A DNA stretch of 64,000 nucleotides, from NCBI RefSeq assembly GCF_000002425.4, contig NC_037257.1, positions 12,138,748 through 12,202,747 of the forward strand, given 5' to 3'. Position 1 is the stretch's first letter. Every line of letters starts with the position of its first letter. Below are positions 11,948 to 24,010 of the stretch, one piece after another. The position numbers and the translations under genes were made by a program. Below the pieces are notes generated by a model. That model was not told the origin of the DNA and did not search any database. It was given only the letters and a program-made list of their open reading frames with translations. The stretch comes from Physcomitrium patens. Lineage: Eukaryota > Streptophyta > Bryopsida > Funariales > Funariaceae.

Positions 11948-12483
11948 AAAAAATTCTCCAAAAAATAATATCTTTTTTATTTCATGATTTCTAAAATCAC
12001 ATAAAATAATTATAACTTTACAAAGCTCTTATAAAGTCATTAATCCTCAAATCACTCAAAATAAATGCCTAAAAAAATCCTATCAAGTTTGCTCTCAAAT
12101 TCCAATTTTTGAACTATAAAAGAACCTTAGAGTTGCCACAAGTACTTAGTTTTGTGCCTCAGGGACTGATTTTCATTTAGGTTGATAACTGGTCCTCTTT
12201 GGGTATCAAATTTTATCCCATTGAGTTAATTTTTATTAAAATCAATTCTTATATATGCTTATATTCTTTTTTTTTTAATCTATCTTATTTTGCCTTATTT
12301 ATGGCCTTATAAAGTAAGTATAAGCCTACTTTATAAAAGGTGGCATTTATACCTTTAGCTTTATTTACTTTTGGACTATTGTCTATTTTTTAAGATAATT
12401 TGCTACAATATTTGAAGTAAGATCTTCTATAAGATAATAATTTCTTCACTTTTTTCATATATTATTTGTATTATATCACAACA
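11948..12483 (-). repeat. Partial inverted copy of R (R1'), head-to-head with R1
   Basis: The reverse complement of 11948-12483 matches the first 540 or so bases of R1 (10336 to about 10880), beginning TGTTGTGATATAAT on the minus strand. R1 and R1' thus form a large imperfect inverted repeat with arms of about 0.54 kb and a unique middle of about 1.1 kb. R2 lacks this second arm, so R1' is a second, truncated copy rather than a native terminal repeat. To its right, integrase sequence of Q3 starts at once. Confidence 0.75.
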
Positions 12484-13305
12484 ATGCATGAATCAAGTTC
12501 TTGAGTAATATTTGAGGTATACTATCAATTATCATCAAGATGATTGAATAATTCTTTTTCAATTGGTAAAATTTGTGCATAATAATTTGATATATTTTTT
12601 TATTCAACAATCACCTTTTTTTTCTAGTTATGGTTATCATCTATGACTTAATAATGATGACTTTTTAAAAATTGATAATCCTAAGGCAAAAGATTTAGAA
12701 AATTATTTATCAAGGCTACATACAATAATTAAGACACAATTAAAAAGAACTCAAGAATGACAAAAAATCAACGTGGATGCCTATTGCAAAGAACAACTAC
12801 AATTCAATGAAGATGACAAGGTATGATTACTCTATTTTAATATCAAGTCTACTTGTTTTTATAATAAGTTGGACTATTATAGGCTTCAATCTATTCTTTC
12901 TTGTGAACAAATCAATCTTGTTGCTTATCAATTACATTTATTGGAGCCTATGAAGATCTATCCTATATTCTACATGTCTCTTCTTCAACCATATAAGACA
13001 ATTAAAATATTAGAAAGAACACAACATGCCACCTCTTCTTATAAAAGTAGATAATTTTTAAGAATTTGACGTAGAAGAAGTCTCAAACTCAAGGTAATGC
13101 CTAAATAGCTTAAAATATCTTATTTATTGGTACAGATATGATATTAATGAATGCAAATGGAAGCCAACAAATAATTTTAAAAATAAAATAAAGATAGTTG
13201 AGACTTTTTATTGGCAATTGCCATCAAAATCAAGATGTAGAATTTCAAGTTCCATTCAAGATGATGATTGCTTCTCATAGAAATCATCTCTAAAAGAGAA
13301 GATAA
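12484..13305 (+). mobile_element. Gyp-Q copy Q3: end of integrase and chromodomain
   Basis: Translations match the integrase C-terminus of the better preserved Q2 (44751-45371, minus strand): an NQVLE.YLR-like stretch at about 12495 and the conserved 'YQLHL..PMKI' segment at about 12925-12965. A chromodomain (SLLQPYK linker, then a YLIYWY-like strand) runs from about 12975 to 13190. Only about 115 bases separate it from the LTR, against about 560 in Q1, so the 3' spacer is mostly missing. The 5' part of the element is absent, cut at the R1' junction. Broken. Confidence 0.75.
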
Positions 13306-13832
13306 TGTCATAGTCATACATACTTACTCTAATATTTACCTATATGATTAAATAGAAATAGATAAAAGTAAATTTATTTCATAATACTTTCTTGAAAAAG
13401 CTTCATAGAAGCTTTATAGATATTACTTTGTCTTGATATATATTTATAATTAATTGATAGGTTAGAAACTTAGTCAACAAGTTAATCATATGTAAGTAGC
13501 TTGCGAAATAAGCTAACTATGTAGTGCACATATAAAAAACTTATCTTACAACTTAAGATATGTGTCATATAAAGTCAATATGCATTAGAGGTCCTATAGG
13601 ATATTGCCACATAGCTCCAAGTTAAGAGTATATACGGAAGCAAGAGTAAAGCCTTTTTTACTCTTAACAATATTTTTTTAGTCTTTAGTCTTCTTTCAAT
13701 ATATTCTAATCTTCTTATCTTTAATAATAGTCATTTTAATTTAATTCTATATCATCTTTGAGTAATTTTCTAATTTTTTTGAATGATTCAAGAATGTATT
13801 GATATTTTAGTTTTTTGAGGTTCATATCCTTG
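13306..13832 (+). repeat. Q3 3' LTR (truncated at its 3' end)
   Basis: Begins TGTCATAGTC after a purine tract ('taaaagagaagataa'), as the Q1 and Q2 LTRs do, and follows them for about 530 bases through the 'ggaagcaagagtaaagcc' region downstream of the TATA-like site. It lacks the last 130-200 bases present in Q1 and Q2. X-B gag/protease sequence starts near 13833. Confidence 0.75.
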
Positions 13833-14997
13833 ATACTATGACATCAAATGCATAAGAAACAAGAGCAATAGAAAGACATGTAGATGAAGAAGATGAAATA
13901 TAATTTTTTGGAGATATCTTGCGAGTAAGATTTACAGAAGAAAAAAGATATAATTCAAGCTTCTAGTTATTATTCTTAAAGTTGTTTAGCAAGGGCTACT
14001 ATAGAAAATTTCATAAAATTGAGAGATTTAGAAGAATCAATTATAGCATTGATTGATTATGGTTCTAAAATTATTTTAATATCAAAAGAATTATATAAAA
14101 GAAGAAAACAGACTATTAATATTAAATATGGGTGAATAATATGAACAAAAAAAAATTCAAAGGGAGATTTGTATAGAGCTAATCCAAATATTAAGATAAT
14201 GATAGGAGATGTTATTCATGAATAAATTTCTTTATATAAGATATATCTATATATCCTATTATATTGAGACAACCATATATTATTATTATATAAATAAAAA
14301 TAAATATTATGGATGATAATTTGGCCTATGCAATTATAAGAAGTCAAGAAGGAAAGAAGGCAATGAAATTTTTAATAGTTTGTACAAATTATAAAAGAAA
14401 TCAAGATAGTTTGAAGGAACATCTTTTGCCAAGGATACACAAAGAATTTATAGATCTTCATAACTCAAAGGATTTTTATTAGAGGCCATTGTAAAGCAAG
14501 GTTGCAATAGTAGAAGTAATGCTTCTTGTCTAGTAGAAGAAATGAGGCCATTATAGGATTATCTTAAAATGGATATATTTTATTAAAAAATATAAATAAT
14601 TTAGAAATGATAGAATGAAAAAATATCAAAATTATAGAACATGAGTTAAAAAAATGTGGAGTGATTGTTGAAGATGAATGTATATCAAAAATATTTGAAA
14701 AATCTAGTTTTAATGATACTATAAATAATTTATAAATATTATTAGATTTACACATTGAAGGTGGTGATAAGATAATAAATATGCATTCTAAGGAATTTTA
14801 TGATGTAGTGAAAGAACTTATGGATAAGTATGAAGTGAAGGTGAATACAAAATATAAGACCATTGCAAAGAAGTTTTAACTAGTGACATTACTACTTCCA
14901 TCAGATTTTGAAGAAAGGGTTAAAAAGGCATTTATGCATCCAATTTAAGAAATGTAAGAAAAATAGGTCATGAATTAAAGGATGAATTGACATTAGA
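13833..14997 (+). mobile_element. Gyp-X copy X-B, piece 1 (end of gag, protease, start of pol)
   Basis: It starts at the same point of the family as about 4890 in X-A ('gatactatgacatcaaat') and continues through the protease (DYGSKI-like, about 14055) and the LRQPYI landmark (about 14265) to the spacer before RT. It stops at 14997, where the Gyp-D LTR begins. Reading resumes in phase at 28423 beyond Gyp-D. This piece has no insertion where X-A carries U1. It is broken, with many breaks. Confidence 0.85.
14993..14997. other. Target-site duplication of Gyp-D, left copy (ttaga)
   Basis: The 5-base TTAGA precedes the Gyp-D 5' LTR and recurs exactly at 28418-28422 after the 3' LTR. Removing D and one copy leaves continuous Gyp-X sequence, as expected from integrase-mediated insertion. 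Confidence 0.92.
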
Positions 14998-15549
14998 TGT
15001 AATAAGATATAGATAAGTTAATTATATAGATGGTTAAAATCATGGAGGTTTTTAGAATTGGAATTAGGTTAATGGATCAAATAGGATCCATAGTGGAACA
15101 TTTTAGAAAGAATTTAGGACGGTTATTTAGAAAGGATCCTCCATAGAACTTTTAAAAAAAACTTATGGTGATTATCTAAGTAGAACCTATCATAGAACCT
15201 TCTATAAAAAGAATTTAAGGTAGTTATCTAAATAGGACCTACTACCTAAAAACATTCTAGAAAGTCTAAGGTGGTAGGACAAAATATAAATAAGATTGGC
15301 GAGGGCTTTTTCGAGCATCTAGTTAAGTATGGTTTTAGATCCTTTCTCTTAATAAGATTTGGTTTTGGATCTTTTTATTCAGTTTAGTTTTATTCTATTT
15401 TTATTTACTTAGTTTTGACTTTTATATCCTATTTTGTTTAATTTTGTTTAATTTTGTTCTTATTTATTTTGTCTTATTTTTTGATGAGGCTTTAAGTTGT
15501 TATGGATTAGAAGGATCTTTGACTTTTGAGATAGACTAGTCTTGTTTTA
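14998..15549 (+). repeat. Gyp-D 5' LTR
   Basis: 552 bp from TGTAATAAGA to ...TTGTTTTA; it pairs with 27866-28417. A TATAAATA box lies at 15285-15292 and has a counterpart in the 3' LTR. The bases right after it ('ttagtattagaag') resemble a decayed primer binding site for initiator tRNA-Met (TGGTATCAGA). Confidence 0.9.
15285..15292 (+). promoter_or_regulatory. TATA box of the Gyp-D 5' LTR
   Basis: TATAAATA, matched by TATAAATA at 28153-28160 in the 3' LTR. Position about 290 bases into a 552-bp LTR fits a U3/R promoter. Both copies are conserved although the surrounding LTR has diverged; that may be chance. Confidence 0.65.
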
Positions 15550-15563
15550 TTAGTATTAGAAGG
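15550..15563 (+). promoter_or_regulatory. Decayed primer binding site of Gyp-D
   Basis: 'ttagtattagaag' immediately after the 5' LTR matches the plant initiator tRNA-Met complement TTGGTATCAGAG if two G-to-A or C-to-T changes are allowed, the usual decay pattern here. The position is exactly where first-strand priming would start. Confidence 0.55.
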
Positions 15564-15589
15564 AGTATTAGACTATTTACTTTTGGTAG

Positions 15590-16600
15590 CATGTCAATAG
15601 TCATCATTTAGTTTAAGATCAATTTTTATAGTCACATTGCATAGTATTTTGAAGGTACTATGAGCTACTCTTAAAAAATCAATTGGGAGGTGAAAAGGCA
15701 TTATAATAGTAGAGTCCAAAAGAGAAATTATAGTATGAGAGATATAGTGAAGCAATCCTAGATAGAGGCTCAAATACAACACCTCTTATAGCAAATAGCT
15801 ACTTTGTAAGGGCAAATAGAAGCCTTGAGGATAAAAGAATTAACATCTGTTAGGTTGAAATTGAGTATGCTTAGTACATACTCTAGGACTTCAAAAAAAA
15901 GATATATGTCAATGGCTCTTTAATATAAGATAATACTTCCAATTATCTAAAGCAAATATCTTTGAAGGAATTATATATGAAGCAAGCTATTTTAAAGAGG
16001 CTGTAGTCAATTAGTAGCAATATCAAATTCAAAGCTATGGAGCTCAAGGTGGATTTTGTGATTAGAAAGAATTTGAGACCAAATTTAGGAATTAATTTTG
16101 GCCTATCAATGCGGAGAAGATAACATATGAACAATTGATAAATCTTACACAAACTAAGTCGGTGTAAGATTATGTTTCTCGATTCAAGTCCCTATGTTTC
16201 TAAATTGGCAATATTTCAAAGATAGAGATGATAGATTAATTTTTATAAGGTTTAAAATCTAGAATCAATGAGAGGTGGAATTATGGGATCTACAAACATT
16301 TCAAGAGGCAATTGAGATTGCAGAGAGAGTAAATATTATAGATTTCAAAAATCATGGAATACAACCTATAGTACAAAGTCCTATGCAGATGTCTAATACT
16401 ATGGCATAATAATCAATACTAATGGAAATTAATACCCTATAAGGATCATTGACACCACAAAGATGATAAATATTGGGACAAAAGGGATTGTGTTTCTATT
16501 CTTGGGACCTAAACCATTATATTGGAGGTTGTTTAAAATATCAAAATTCAAGCACAAGCAAGATAAGGCAAATTTATAGTCTCAAAACTCATCAAGTTAA
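15590..16600 (+). pseudogene. Gyp-D gag region
   Basis: The capsid/nucleocapsid precursor of the element. A retrotransposon gag domain is recognisable at about 16050-16320 (a stretch reading roughly SV.DYVSRFKSLCF, then GLKS), followed by a proline/glutamine-rich linker and a CCHC zinc knuckle at about 16489-16540 (C-x2-W, H, C spacing of the plant gypsy type). It lies between the LTR and the protease as usual. Broken. Frames on the opposite strand here are shadows. Confidence 0.65.
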
Positions 16601-16689
16601 TAATGAGTTAAAGCAGAAAACTAAGGCTCCCTAGTAAAGGCACTGAGGGCCAATATTGGAGATAGCTAGTGTCTCTCAGAGACAAATGG

Positions 16690-16855
16690 CATGGCTTCAG
16701 ACAATTATAAAAAGAGTCAACTACTACATCTAACAAGATCATTAAGAGGAAAATCATGTCAATTGTTTATAGATTGTGGTTGTATAAAAAATTGCACTTC
16801 AATTGAAATTGCTAACTAACTTAGAATTAAAACTAAGAAAATCAAGGAAGGAAGT
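16690..16855 (+). pseudogene. Gyp-D protease region
   Basis: A retropepsin-type stretch: LRGKSCQLFIDCG followed by an IEIAN helix, the usual start of the plant chromovirus protease. It is cut after about 55 residues by solo LTR S1. The piece after S1 (18109-18496) is the weakly conserved linker between protease and RT. Confidence 0.65.
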
Positions 16856-18108
16856 TATAAGTCATCAAATTGACTCACTTATTGGTTTAAGATAAAAATA
16901 TGTATTTAGAATGTTTTAAATCATAATATATAGTAAGTAGTATAGAAATCCTTAGAAAAATAGAAAATTAGAATGTTAGTGGTAGAAATGAAATCTTAAT
17001 AAGTCTTTGAGGCAATTATCCTCGTTGATTAAGTATTTTTATTTCATTGTGAAATATTAAGGATTATTTATTAAGCCCAATATTTATATTGGTCTTCTAT
17101 CTATATATACTACTTATATAAATTATAAATATTAGTAGTTAGAATAAGCATGAGAATGCCATTTTAGTTATTGATAAAAAAATGTTAGTAGTTAGAAGAG
17201 CTCATGTCATTTTAGTTATTGATAAAAAATAGGATTTATAGTAGATTTAAATTAATTTTTATTATTATCAAAAATCATCAAGATAGAAAAATATAGTCTA
17301 AAATAGATATTAGCATTATAAAAACTTTATAGAATTTTTCAAAATTTAATTAGAATTTATTTAGAATTATTTAGAAAATTTTTAGGAATTTAAAGAGCAA
17401 TTTTCAAGAACTTGGTAAAAATGAGTTTTACCACTTTGAGAGCCTTTATGAATAAATGGAGAAAGATTTGAAGGCCATACAATAATCTTAGGCTAATTGG
17501 ATATTTTGGAATACCAGGATGAGGTCAAAATTGAAAAAATATTGGTCCCTCAAGTAGAAAATAGGAGGACCAGCAGCTAGTGTAGTCCTTTTAGTAAGAA
17601 GGGTGCTTAAGTCCCATGTGGATTGTAGCACCTTGAAGGTAGTTAGGAAGATAAGACTAAGGTCTTGTGGCCTCTCTTAGATACCTTATATATAACATGT
17701 GAGCCTTGATGAGGCTTAAATCTTTGATCTATAAGCAAGTTACCTTTTAGATAAAATATTTTCACTTCACTTTTCAATTATTTACTTCATATCTTTAAAA
17801 CTTCATAACTTACTCATAATAATTTTGATTTACATGTTTCTTATGTCATTAAAAAATAATAGAATTTTCTATCTAAAAATATAATTTTATTTATTTATTT
17901 ATTTTTTATTGAATGAAAACATAATAAATAAACTATGACTTAGTTTTGGATGTTGTAATTGCTTCATGTCATTTATTTCAATTGCTTTGTAGTTGTTCTT
18001 TTTTTATTCCTATTATTTTCTTACTTCACTTTATACCACCAATTACAAAAAATTCTTAATTGAGGCCATTTTATAACTTGAATTGAGAAATAAAAATTTA
18101 CACTCACA
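16856..18108. repeat. Solo LTR, family S (S1), inside the Gyp-D protease
   Basis: About 1.25 kb matching S2 (45883-47223) from end to end; both finish with CACTCACA. The flanking 5-mers are GAAGT (16851-16855) and AAAGT (18109-18113), a target duplication with one mismatch. A TATA-like 'ttatatataac' lies at about 17687. There is no internal region, so it is solo. Confidence 0.85.
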
Positions 18109-18496
18109 AAAGTATATATCTTGTAGATGATCAAGAAAATGTATTGAGTAACATGTGTGAAGAAGAAACCTTAAAATTGATTGATATTTATGTATCAAGA
18201 GAGAGATTCAAGGTGACAAAGCTAAGATATGATATACTTAGTATGCTATGGCTAAAGATGAAAAATAAGGTAGTTGATTAGATAGTAAGGATAATCTCTT
18301 TCAAAGATGGAGGATGCAAGATGATTTTTCGCACCTCTACATCAAGTAAAGAAGAAAGAAAATCTATAAGCAAAGACTTATTTGTAGAAATGACCTTTAT
18401 AAAGAAGCAAATACAACATGAGCAATCAATATATATGGTGATTCCAAATCTTACATCAGTGGTAGAAAAGATAGTCGAAGGAATAGGAAGAGAGAG
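18109..18496 (+). mobile_element. Gyp-D protease-RT linker
   Basis: Between two inserted LTRs. It reads as a lysine/glutamate-rich linker ending in a VVEKIVEG-like stretch; the following DVFP/LPSGIPP-type motif of gypsy RTs is found just after the P-c insertion at about 19125-19175. The open frame that crosses into P-c from here is an artefact of the insertion. Confidence 0.6.
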
Positions 18497-19101
18497 TGTT
18501 GTTCTCGTTGTGTTCAAGCTTCAGTATACCAAAGTAATTGAACTAATAGAGGTGGATTTGAATACGGGGAAAGACTGGTTATATGAATTGGATCTGTTAG
18601 TGTCACAATTGACTGTACTGTGGCTATCTAAAATCAATTATCAAACTACAAAACACTGAGGCTTACTACTTCTATCTTAATTCAATCCATAATCCATTCT
18701 ACGATTATCAATTCAACAATATTTCTTTCAATCACAATTCTTCATAAGAAAATAATAAAAAAAACAAAGAGGTAGCATCAAGCTTACTCCGACTTATGAC
18801 TCTCAGTCTGACTCTCGGTTTATGACTCTCAGTTTGGCTCTCGGCTTACGACTCTCAGTCTGGCCCTCAGCTTACGACTCTCAGTCTGGCTCTCGGCTTA
18901 CGACTCTCAATCTATTTATCCTACCAAAAAGATGATCTGTCGGCCAGAAGATTTCAAAGGTTATGACCCTTTGAATTCTTAACCATTTATTCCACTAACA
19001 ACCTACTATTACCAACTAAATTACCTAACCATCAGTCTAATTCTTAAGGTTGTTAATAATCAACCAGTAACTTACCACAAAGTTTATTTATCTATTCTAC
19101 A
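18497..19101 (-). repeat. Solo LTR of Gyp-P (P-c), inside Gyp-D
   Basis: The reverse complement starts TGTAGAATAGATAAATAAAC and ends CGAGAACAACA, matching the P-b LTRs at both ends. Flanking 5-mers are GAGAG (18492-18496) and AAGAG (19102-19106), a duplication with one mismatch. No internal region is left. Within it, a 26-bp unit is repeated (18796-18913). Confidence 0.88.
18796..18913. repeat. 26-bp tandem repeat (about 4.5 units) in P-c
   Basis: Four units and a part-unit of a sequence like 'acgactctcagtctggctct' + 'cggctt', with a few substitutions between units. The P-b LTRs have only one or two diverged versions at this place, so this array expanded in P-c or its source copy. Confidence 0.85.
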
Positions 19102-21464
19102 AAGAGCAAATCATATAGAAATATTAGAATGTCTTTTCAACCAACCTACCTAGTGGCATACCTCTTGATTGAAGTGCCTTCTTTCAAATAAAACTTTTTT
19201 TTAGAACCAAACTAGCAAGTCGATCAATTTATTGTCTAATATTAAAAGAACTTAAAGAGATGCAAAAGAAATTGGATAAATTCTTTGAAAAAGGCCTCAT
19301 TCAAAAAAACACATTATCATTGAGAGCACTTATACTCTTTGTACCCAAGAAAGATGGTGGACTTTACCTTTGCATTGACTATTAATGCCTCAATAAGCAA
19401 ATTATTAAAAATTCATATCTACTTTTATGCGTGGATAATTTTCTTAATCAACTTCAAAGTATAATCATCTTTAGTAAATTGGATCTTTGGAGTGGCTATT
19501 GGCAAACACCTATTGCAAGAAAGGATGTAAAAAAGATGGTATTTTTTACATGCTATCGATATTTTGAATGACTGGTTTTATTCTTTTGCTTCACCAAAGC
19601 TCTAGCCTCTTTCATAAGTCAAATGAATAGATTATTTTGAGACTTTTTGGACAAGTATGTAGTCATCTTCATCGATGAAATCTTCATATATAATAAAAGA
19701 GCATAAGCAACACTTACAAGAAGTGATGTGTCGACTATAAGATAGTTGTTTTTATTGTAAGCAATGAAAATGTGAACTTTGGAAGTTAGAAGTCATCTTT
19801 TTGGAGCATATGGTGTCTTCCAAAGGCATGCATATGGAATAAGATAAGGTAAAAGCAATGGAAGATTGGCCAATTCTCAAGGATGCTTCTGAAGTTTGCT
19901 CATTTTTAAGCTTTGCTAGATACTATCACTATTTTTTTTGGCAATTTTCTCATATTACTGTCTCGTTGACAAACCTATTAGAAAAAGGTATTCTATTCAA
20001 ATAAAAATTGGAGCAGCAAAATGCTTTTGATAAGTTGAAGGAGATATTTATTACTATTTTAATATTGCAACTATATGATCCTAATCTTCTTTGTATGCTT
20101 GTTATTGATGTTTTCAACTTTACTATTGGAGTGGTCATTCAATAATACTTTGGTAGGAGCCTTCAACTTGTGGCATATAAATCACATAAGATCAAAAGGG
20201 CAGAACACAATTACTTTGCATGTGATTGAGAGCAATTAGTAATTGTACATGCTACAAAGGTGTAGAAATACTATCTATTGGAGAAGCTAGTAGTTATTTG
20301 GATTGACCATCTACCTTTATTACATCATTTATATTTAAAAAATATGAAAGTACAGTATTATTATTGAAAAGAATAATTCTAGCTTTTTGATATCTAGCTT
20401 GAGTACAAGTAAGGGCAACAACACCTTGTACTATATAGCTTATTACAAAGACTAAACTTAAAGGACAAAATGAAAGGCAAGATAGAAGTCACTATCATTA
20501 ATAGTGTCATTTCAAATCTATTCAAAGAGACAGAATCAAAAGAAGCTATACATCAAGATACTTATTTTAAGATGGTTAGCAATCGATTAAAGGTGGATAA
20601 TATATAATATCAAGATTATACCTTTTGTGATCGCTTACTCTATTTCAAGAAGAAAATTTATATACTCGATAATGCTAAAATTTTGATGTATATACTTCAA
20701 GAAGGACATGACATTCCAATATCTAGACATCTAAGATGAAAGAAGATTCTAGGATGGATTTGAAAGACATGATTTTGGATAAGTTTGGATTATGATATTC
20801 AAGCCTTTGTAAGTTCCTATGAGTCATGTCAACGTAATAAAGTATACGACGCAGCATCTCCTGAATTATTATAGCTAATTTTGCTACTTATGGCATATTA
20901 GTAGCAGGTGACTACGAATCTCATTATGTATTTGCAAATAATCATACCGCAATTGTCATCTTTATGGATTTACTCTTGAAGCAACTTCACTTGGTTGTAA
21001 TGCATTCAAATATTGATGCTTCAATACTTCTATGAATCTTCTTTGATACCATCTTTTGATACTATGGATTACTTCATGTCATCATTTTAGATCAAGATCT
21101 GTCCTTCACAGAAATTTTTTGGCAATCCTTGTTGAAGCTACTAGGTACACAACTTGCTATACATATAGCCTTCTATCTTCAAACAGATAGGCAAATGGAG
21201 CATGCAAATCAGACTTTGAAGGATATGTTGTAGATATTTGTGGTGGTTCATCATAATGATTGGAATGAATATTTGATGCCCTTCGAGTTTCTTTACAATG
21301 ATAGTATTCAAGCAATTACTAATCATTCACTATTTTTCTTTAATATCGATGAGCATTCAATACTAGCAACTCTCCATCATTCCATTCACACCAATAACCC
21401 AACAATAAAGGAATTTATATAACAATTTATAATGGCCTTATAAGAGATATGGCATTGCCTGTTA
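19102..21464 (+). pseudogene. Gyp-D reverse transcriptase, RNase H and integrase region
   Basis: RT landmarks in order: LPSGIPP-like (about 19145), the fingers stretch FVPKKDGG (about 19337-19360) with a following CIDY, KLDL.SGY (about 19480-19500), and the palm region near 19640-19690. RNase H follows at about 20000-20330. Integrase zinc-binding (about 20700-20840, ending ESCQRNK) and core continue to 21464, with a final WNEYLMP.EF.YN stretch at about 21262-21300. The cut at 21464 is the copia C1 junction. This is the domain order of a Ty3/gypsy chromovirus. Broken in many places. Confidence 0.75.
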
Positions 21465-21793
21465 TTGAAGAAATTCAATAAACAAGACACAAGTAAGTAG
21501 AAAACAATAAAGTTAGATACAAGAAAAGTGTGGAATGAGATACTTCTCACTTCCAACACCCTATACTTATAGGTAGAGGTTACATCCATTTTGACTAGCA
21601 TTCATCTTACTTTCATTCAACTAAATCTTAGATTCTTCTTAACCTAGCTGCAAATTTAAATCCTAGCCGCCACCTATAACCCTAGCCACCACCTTGGTAA
21701 TTTTTTTTCATCCTTTTGCTACCCTTTGACCATTAGCAACTTATCTAAGATAATATCTTTTATCTTCTAATTTATCCTCCATTTACTTTAACA
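21465..21793 (-). repeat. C1 3' LTR
   Basis: About 329 bp. On the minus strand it begins TGTTAAAGTAAATGG after a GTGGGAG-type purine tract and ends near TTTCTTCA. It aligns with the C3 5' LTR (58232-58530), notably across 'ggtgttggaagtgagaag' and following. Confidence 0.82.
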
Positions 21794-21807
21794 CTCCCAC
21801 TTTACTA

Positions 21808-23270
21808 TTAGTTAAAGACTAATAAATCTAATTCCTTTATCAATTTGTAATGTCTATCCTTCACTAATACTTTTGTGAGCAAATCAGCAAGCATGTCTTC
21901 TGTTGCACAATACTTCATGTCAATTATTCCTATCTCAATCTTCTCCCATATGAAGTGATGTTGAATGTCAATGTGCTTTGTCCTTAAATGATGCTTTGGA
22001 TTCTTGGCAAAAGCAAGGCATCCTTGATTGTCATAATTCATTGGAGTTGCTTCCAATTGCACAAGTCCAATGTCTTCTAAAACTTATCTTAGCCATATTG
22101 CCTCCATTGCACCATGACTTGCTGCCATGTATTTTGCCTCCATTATAGACCTTGTAATTATTGGTTGTTTCTTGTAATTCCATGAAATTGCTCCCATTCC
22201 AACAAAGAATATATTTTCCATTGTTGATCTTCTATCATTTGCATCTCTAGCCCAATTTGCATCACAATATCTATGCAATGTAATAATATCACCTCCAAGG
22301 GACAATTTGAAGTTCAAAGTACCTTTTAAGTACCTCAAGATTCTCTTAATGGTTTTCCAATGAATTAGTCCAACCTTTGACATGTGTTGATTCACAACAC
22401 TCACCGCATATGTAAGATCCACCCTTGTACCAACCATTGCATACATAAGTGAGCTATTGCTACTTTGTATGGAACATCTTTCATTTCTTCTTCAACTTTA
22501 GCAAATTCTTCATCCATGAGCTTCACCAACTTCAATTTGCTTCTAAAGGTGTTCCAATAGACTTGCACTCCTCCATGTTGAACTATTTCAATACTTCTTC
22601 AATGTACTTCTTTTGGCTCAATGTAATGATCTTTTTAGCTCGATCTTTCACAAATTCCACTCCTAAACAATAGTGGAGCTCTTTCAAATCACTCATTTCA
22701 TACTCCTTTTCTAACTTTGCCTTCAATCAATCCATCATCTTCAATATATTGGTTAAGATGATATAATCATCAACATAGAAAATGACAATCAGCAAGAAGG
22801 CTTTTGATTGCATCACATACATGGAATGATCAGCCTCACTCCTCACAAATCCTTCATTTACAAAGAAGGTGTCAATACATTGGTACCATGCCTTTGTTGA
22901 TTGCTTGAGCCTATACAAGGATTTCTTCAACTTACACACAAGGTGTTATTTACCTTTTTCAACAAATCCTTGAGGTTGATCCATGTAGATGTCTTCTTCC
23001 AATTCTTCATTCAAGAAAGCCATCTTGACATTCATTTGGTGTATCTCCAAGTCCATTGCTGCCCCAATTGCCACAATGGTTCTAATAGTAGTGAATTTGG
23101 CCACGGGAGCAAATGTCTCATTGAAATCAACATCAGCAACTTGTGAGTAGCCTTTGGCTATCAATCTTGCTTTATACCTCACAGCATTGCCCATTGCATC
23201 CCTCTTTGTTCTAAATACCTACTTACAACCAATTGAAGCTCGATTTGGTGGAATTTGAGTCAATTTCCAT
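21808..23270 (-). pseudogene. C1 reverse transcriptase and RNase H region
   Basis: RT landmarks of the plant copia type: KARLIAKGYSQ, then F.ETFAPVAK (23160-23090), the MDVKTAFLNG-like segment (about 23010-22990), QPQGFVEKGK, LKKSLYRLKQ, and the catalytic FYVDD box (about 22775). RNase H follows with a DANWA stretch, a MEAKYMAASH-type segment and the ADLLTK end typical of the family (about 21870). The frames are split between several open stretches. It lies directly before the 3' LTR as expected. Confidence 0.8.
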
Positions 23271-24010
23271 ATTCCATTATTCATGAGTGATTTTTACTCT
23301 TCTCCCATAGCATTCTCCCACTTCATAGCATCCATGGACTTCATTACATCACATAAACTCAATGGATCAGCAAGAAGTGTAACATTGATATGTTCTTTAC
23401 TTATTAGAGGAAAAATGTGGTCCTTCCACCATTCACCATGTTGTTTTCTATCTCTCAAAGGATATCTCCTTTCATTTGAAGAAGATTCAACTTGTTGCAC
23501 TCCATAGTGACCTCCAACCTTCTTTTCTTGTATAGATAGTCATTTCTCACACAAAGATTGATAATCCTCATCACCATCATCATCAACATCTTTATACTCT
23601 TTATTATAGGTCTTAGCAATTATAGAGGCCTTCTTGTCCACCTTCTTTGCCTCTTCATTATCATTTCCACCTTTACAACCATCATTGTCTTTATCTTCTT
23701 CCTTCTTTACTAAATTTGAAGATGTGTCCACAAACATACCATTACTCCCACTTGAACACATCTCTAAGTGCTTACAAGCACTCTTGTGCTCTAAAAATTC
23801 AACATCACGACTTTTGATGATCTTTTTAATCTCCAAACATATGAGCCTATAAGCCTTTGTACCTTCATAATATCCAACAAACACACATTTTGTACCTTTT
23901 GCACCAAATTTTGATCTCATACAATCTGATATCTTTGTATATGATATGCATCCAAAGGTCCTTATGTAAGAAACACAAGGTGTTCTCCCATTTCAAGCTT
24001 CTTCTGACGT

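Noticed and set aside
10336-12483. DNA transposon with 0.54-kb terminal inverted repeats
   Set aside because: R2 is a complete copy with its own duplication and no inverted arm, R3 starts at the same end, and no transposase is seen. R1' is a second truncated copy.
18321-18659. 112-codon frame spanning Gyp-D and P-c
   Set aside because: It crosses the exact LTR boundary at 18497; the second half is antisense LTR.
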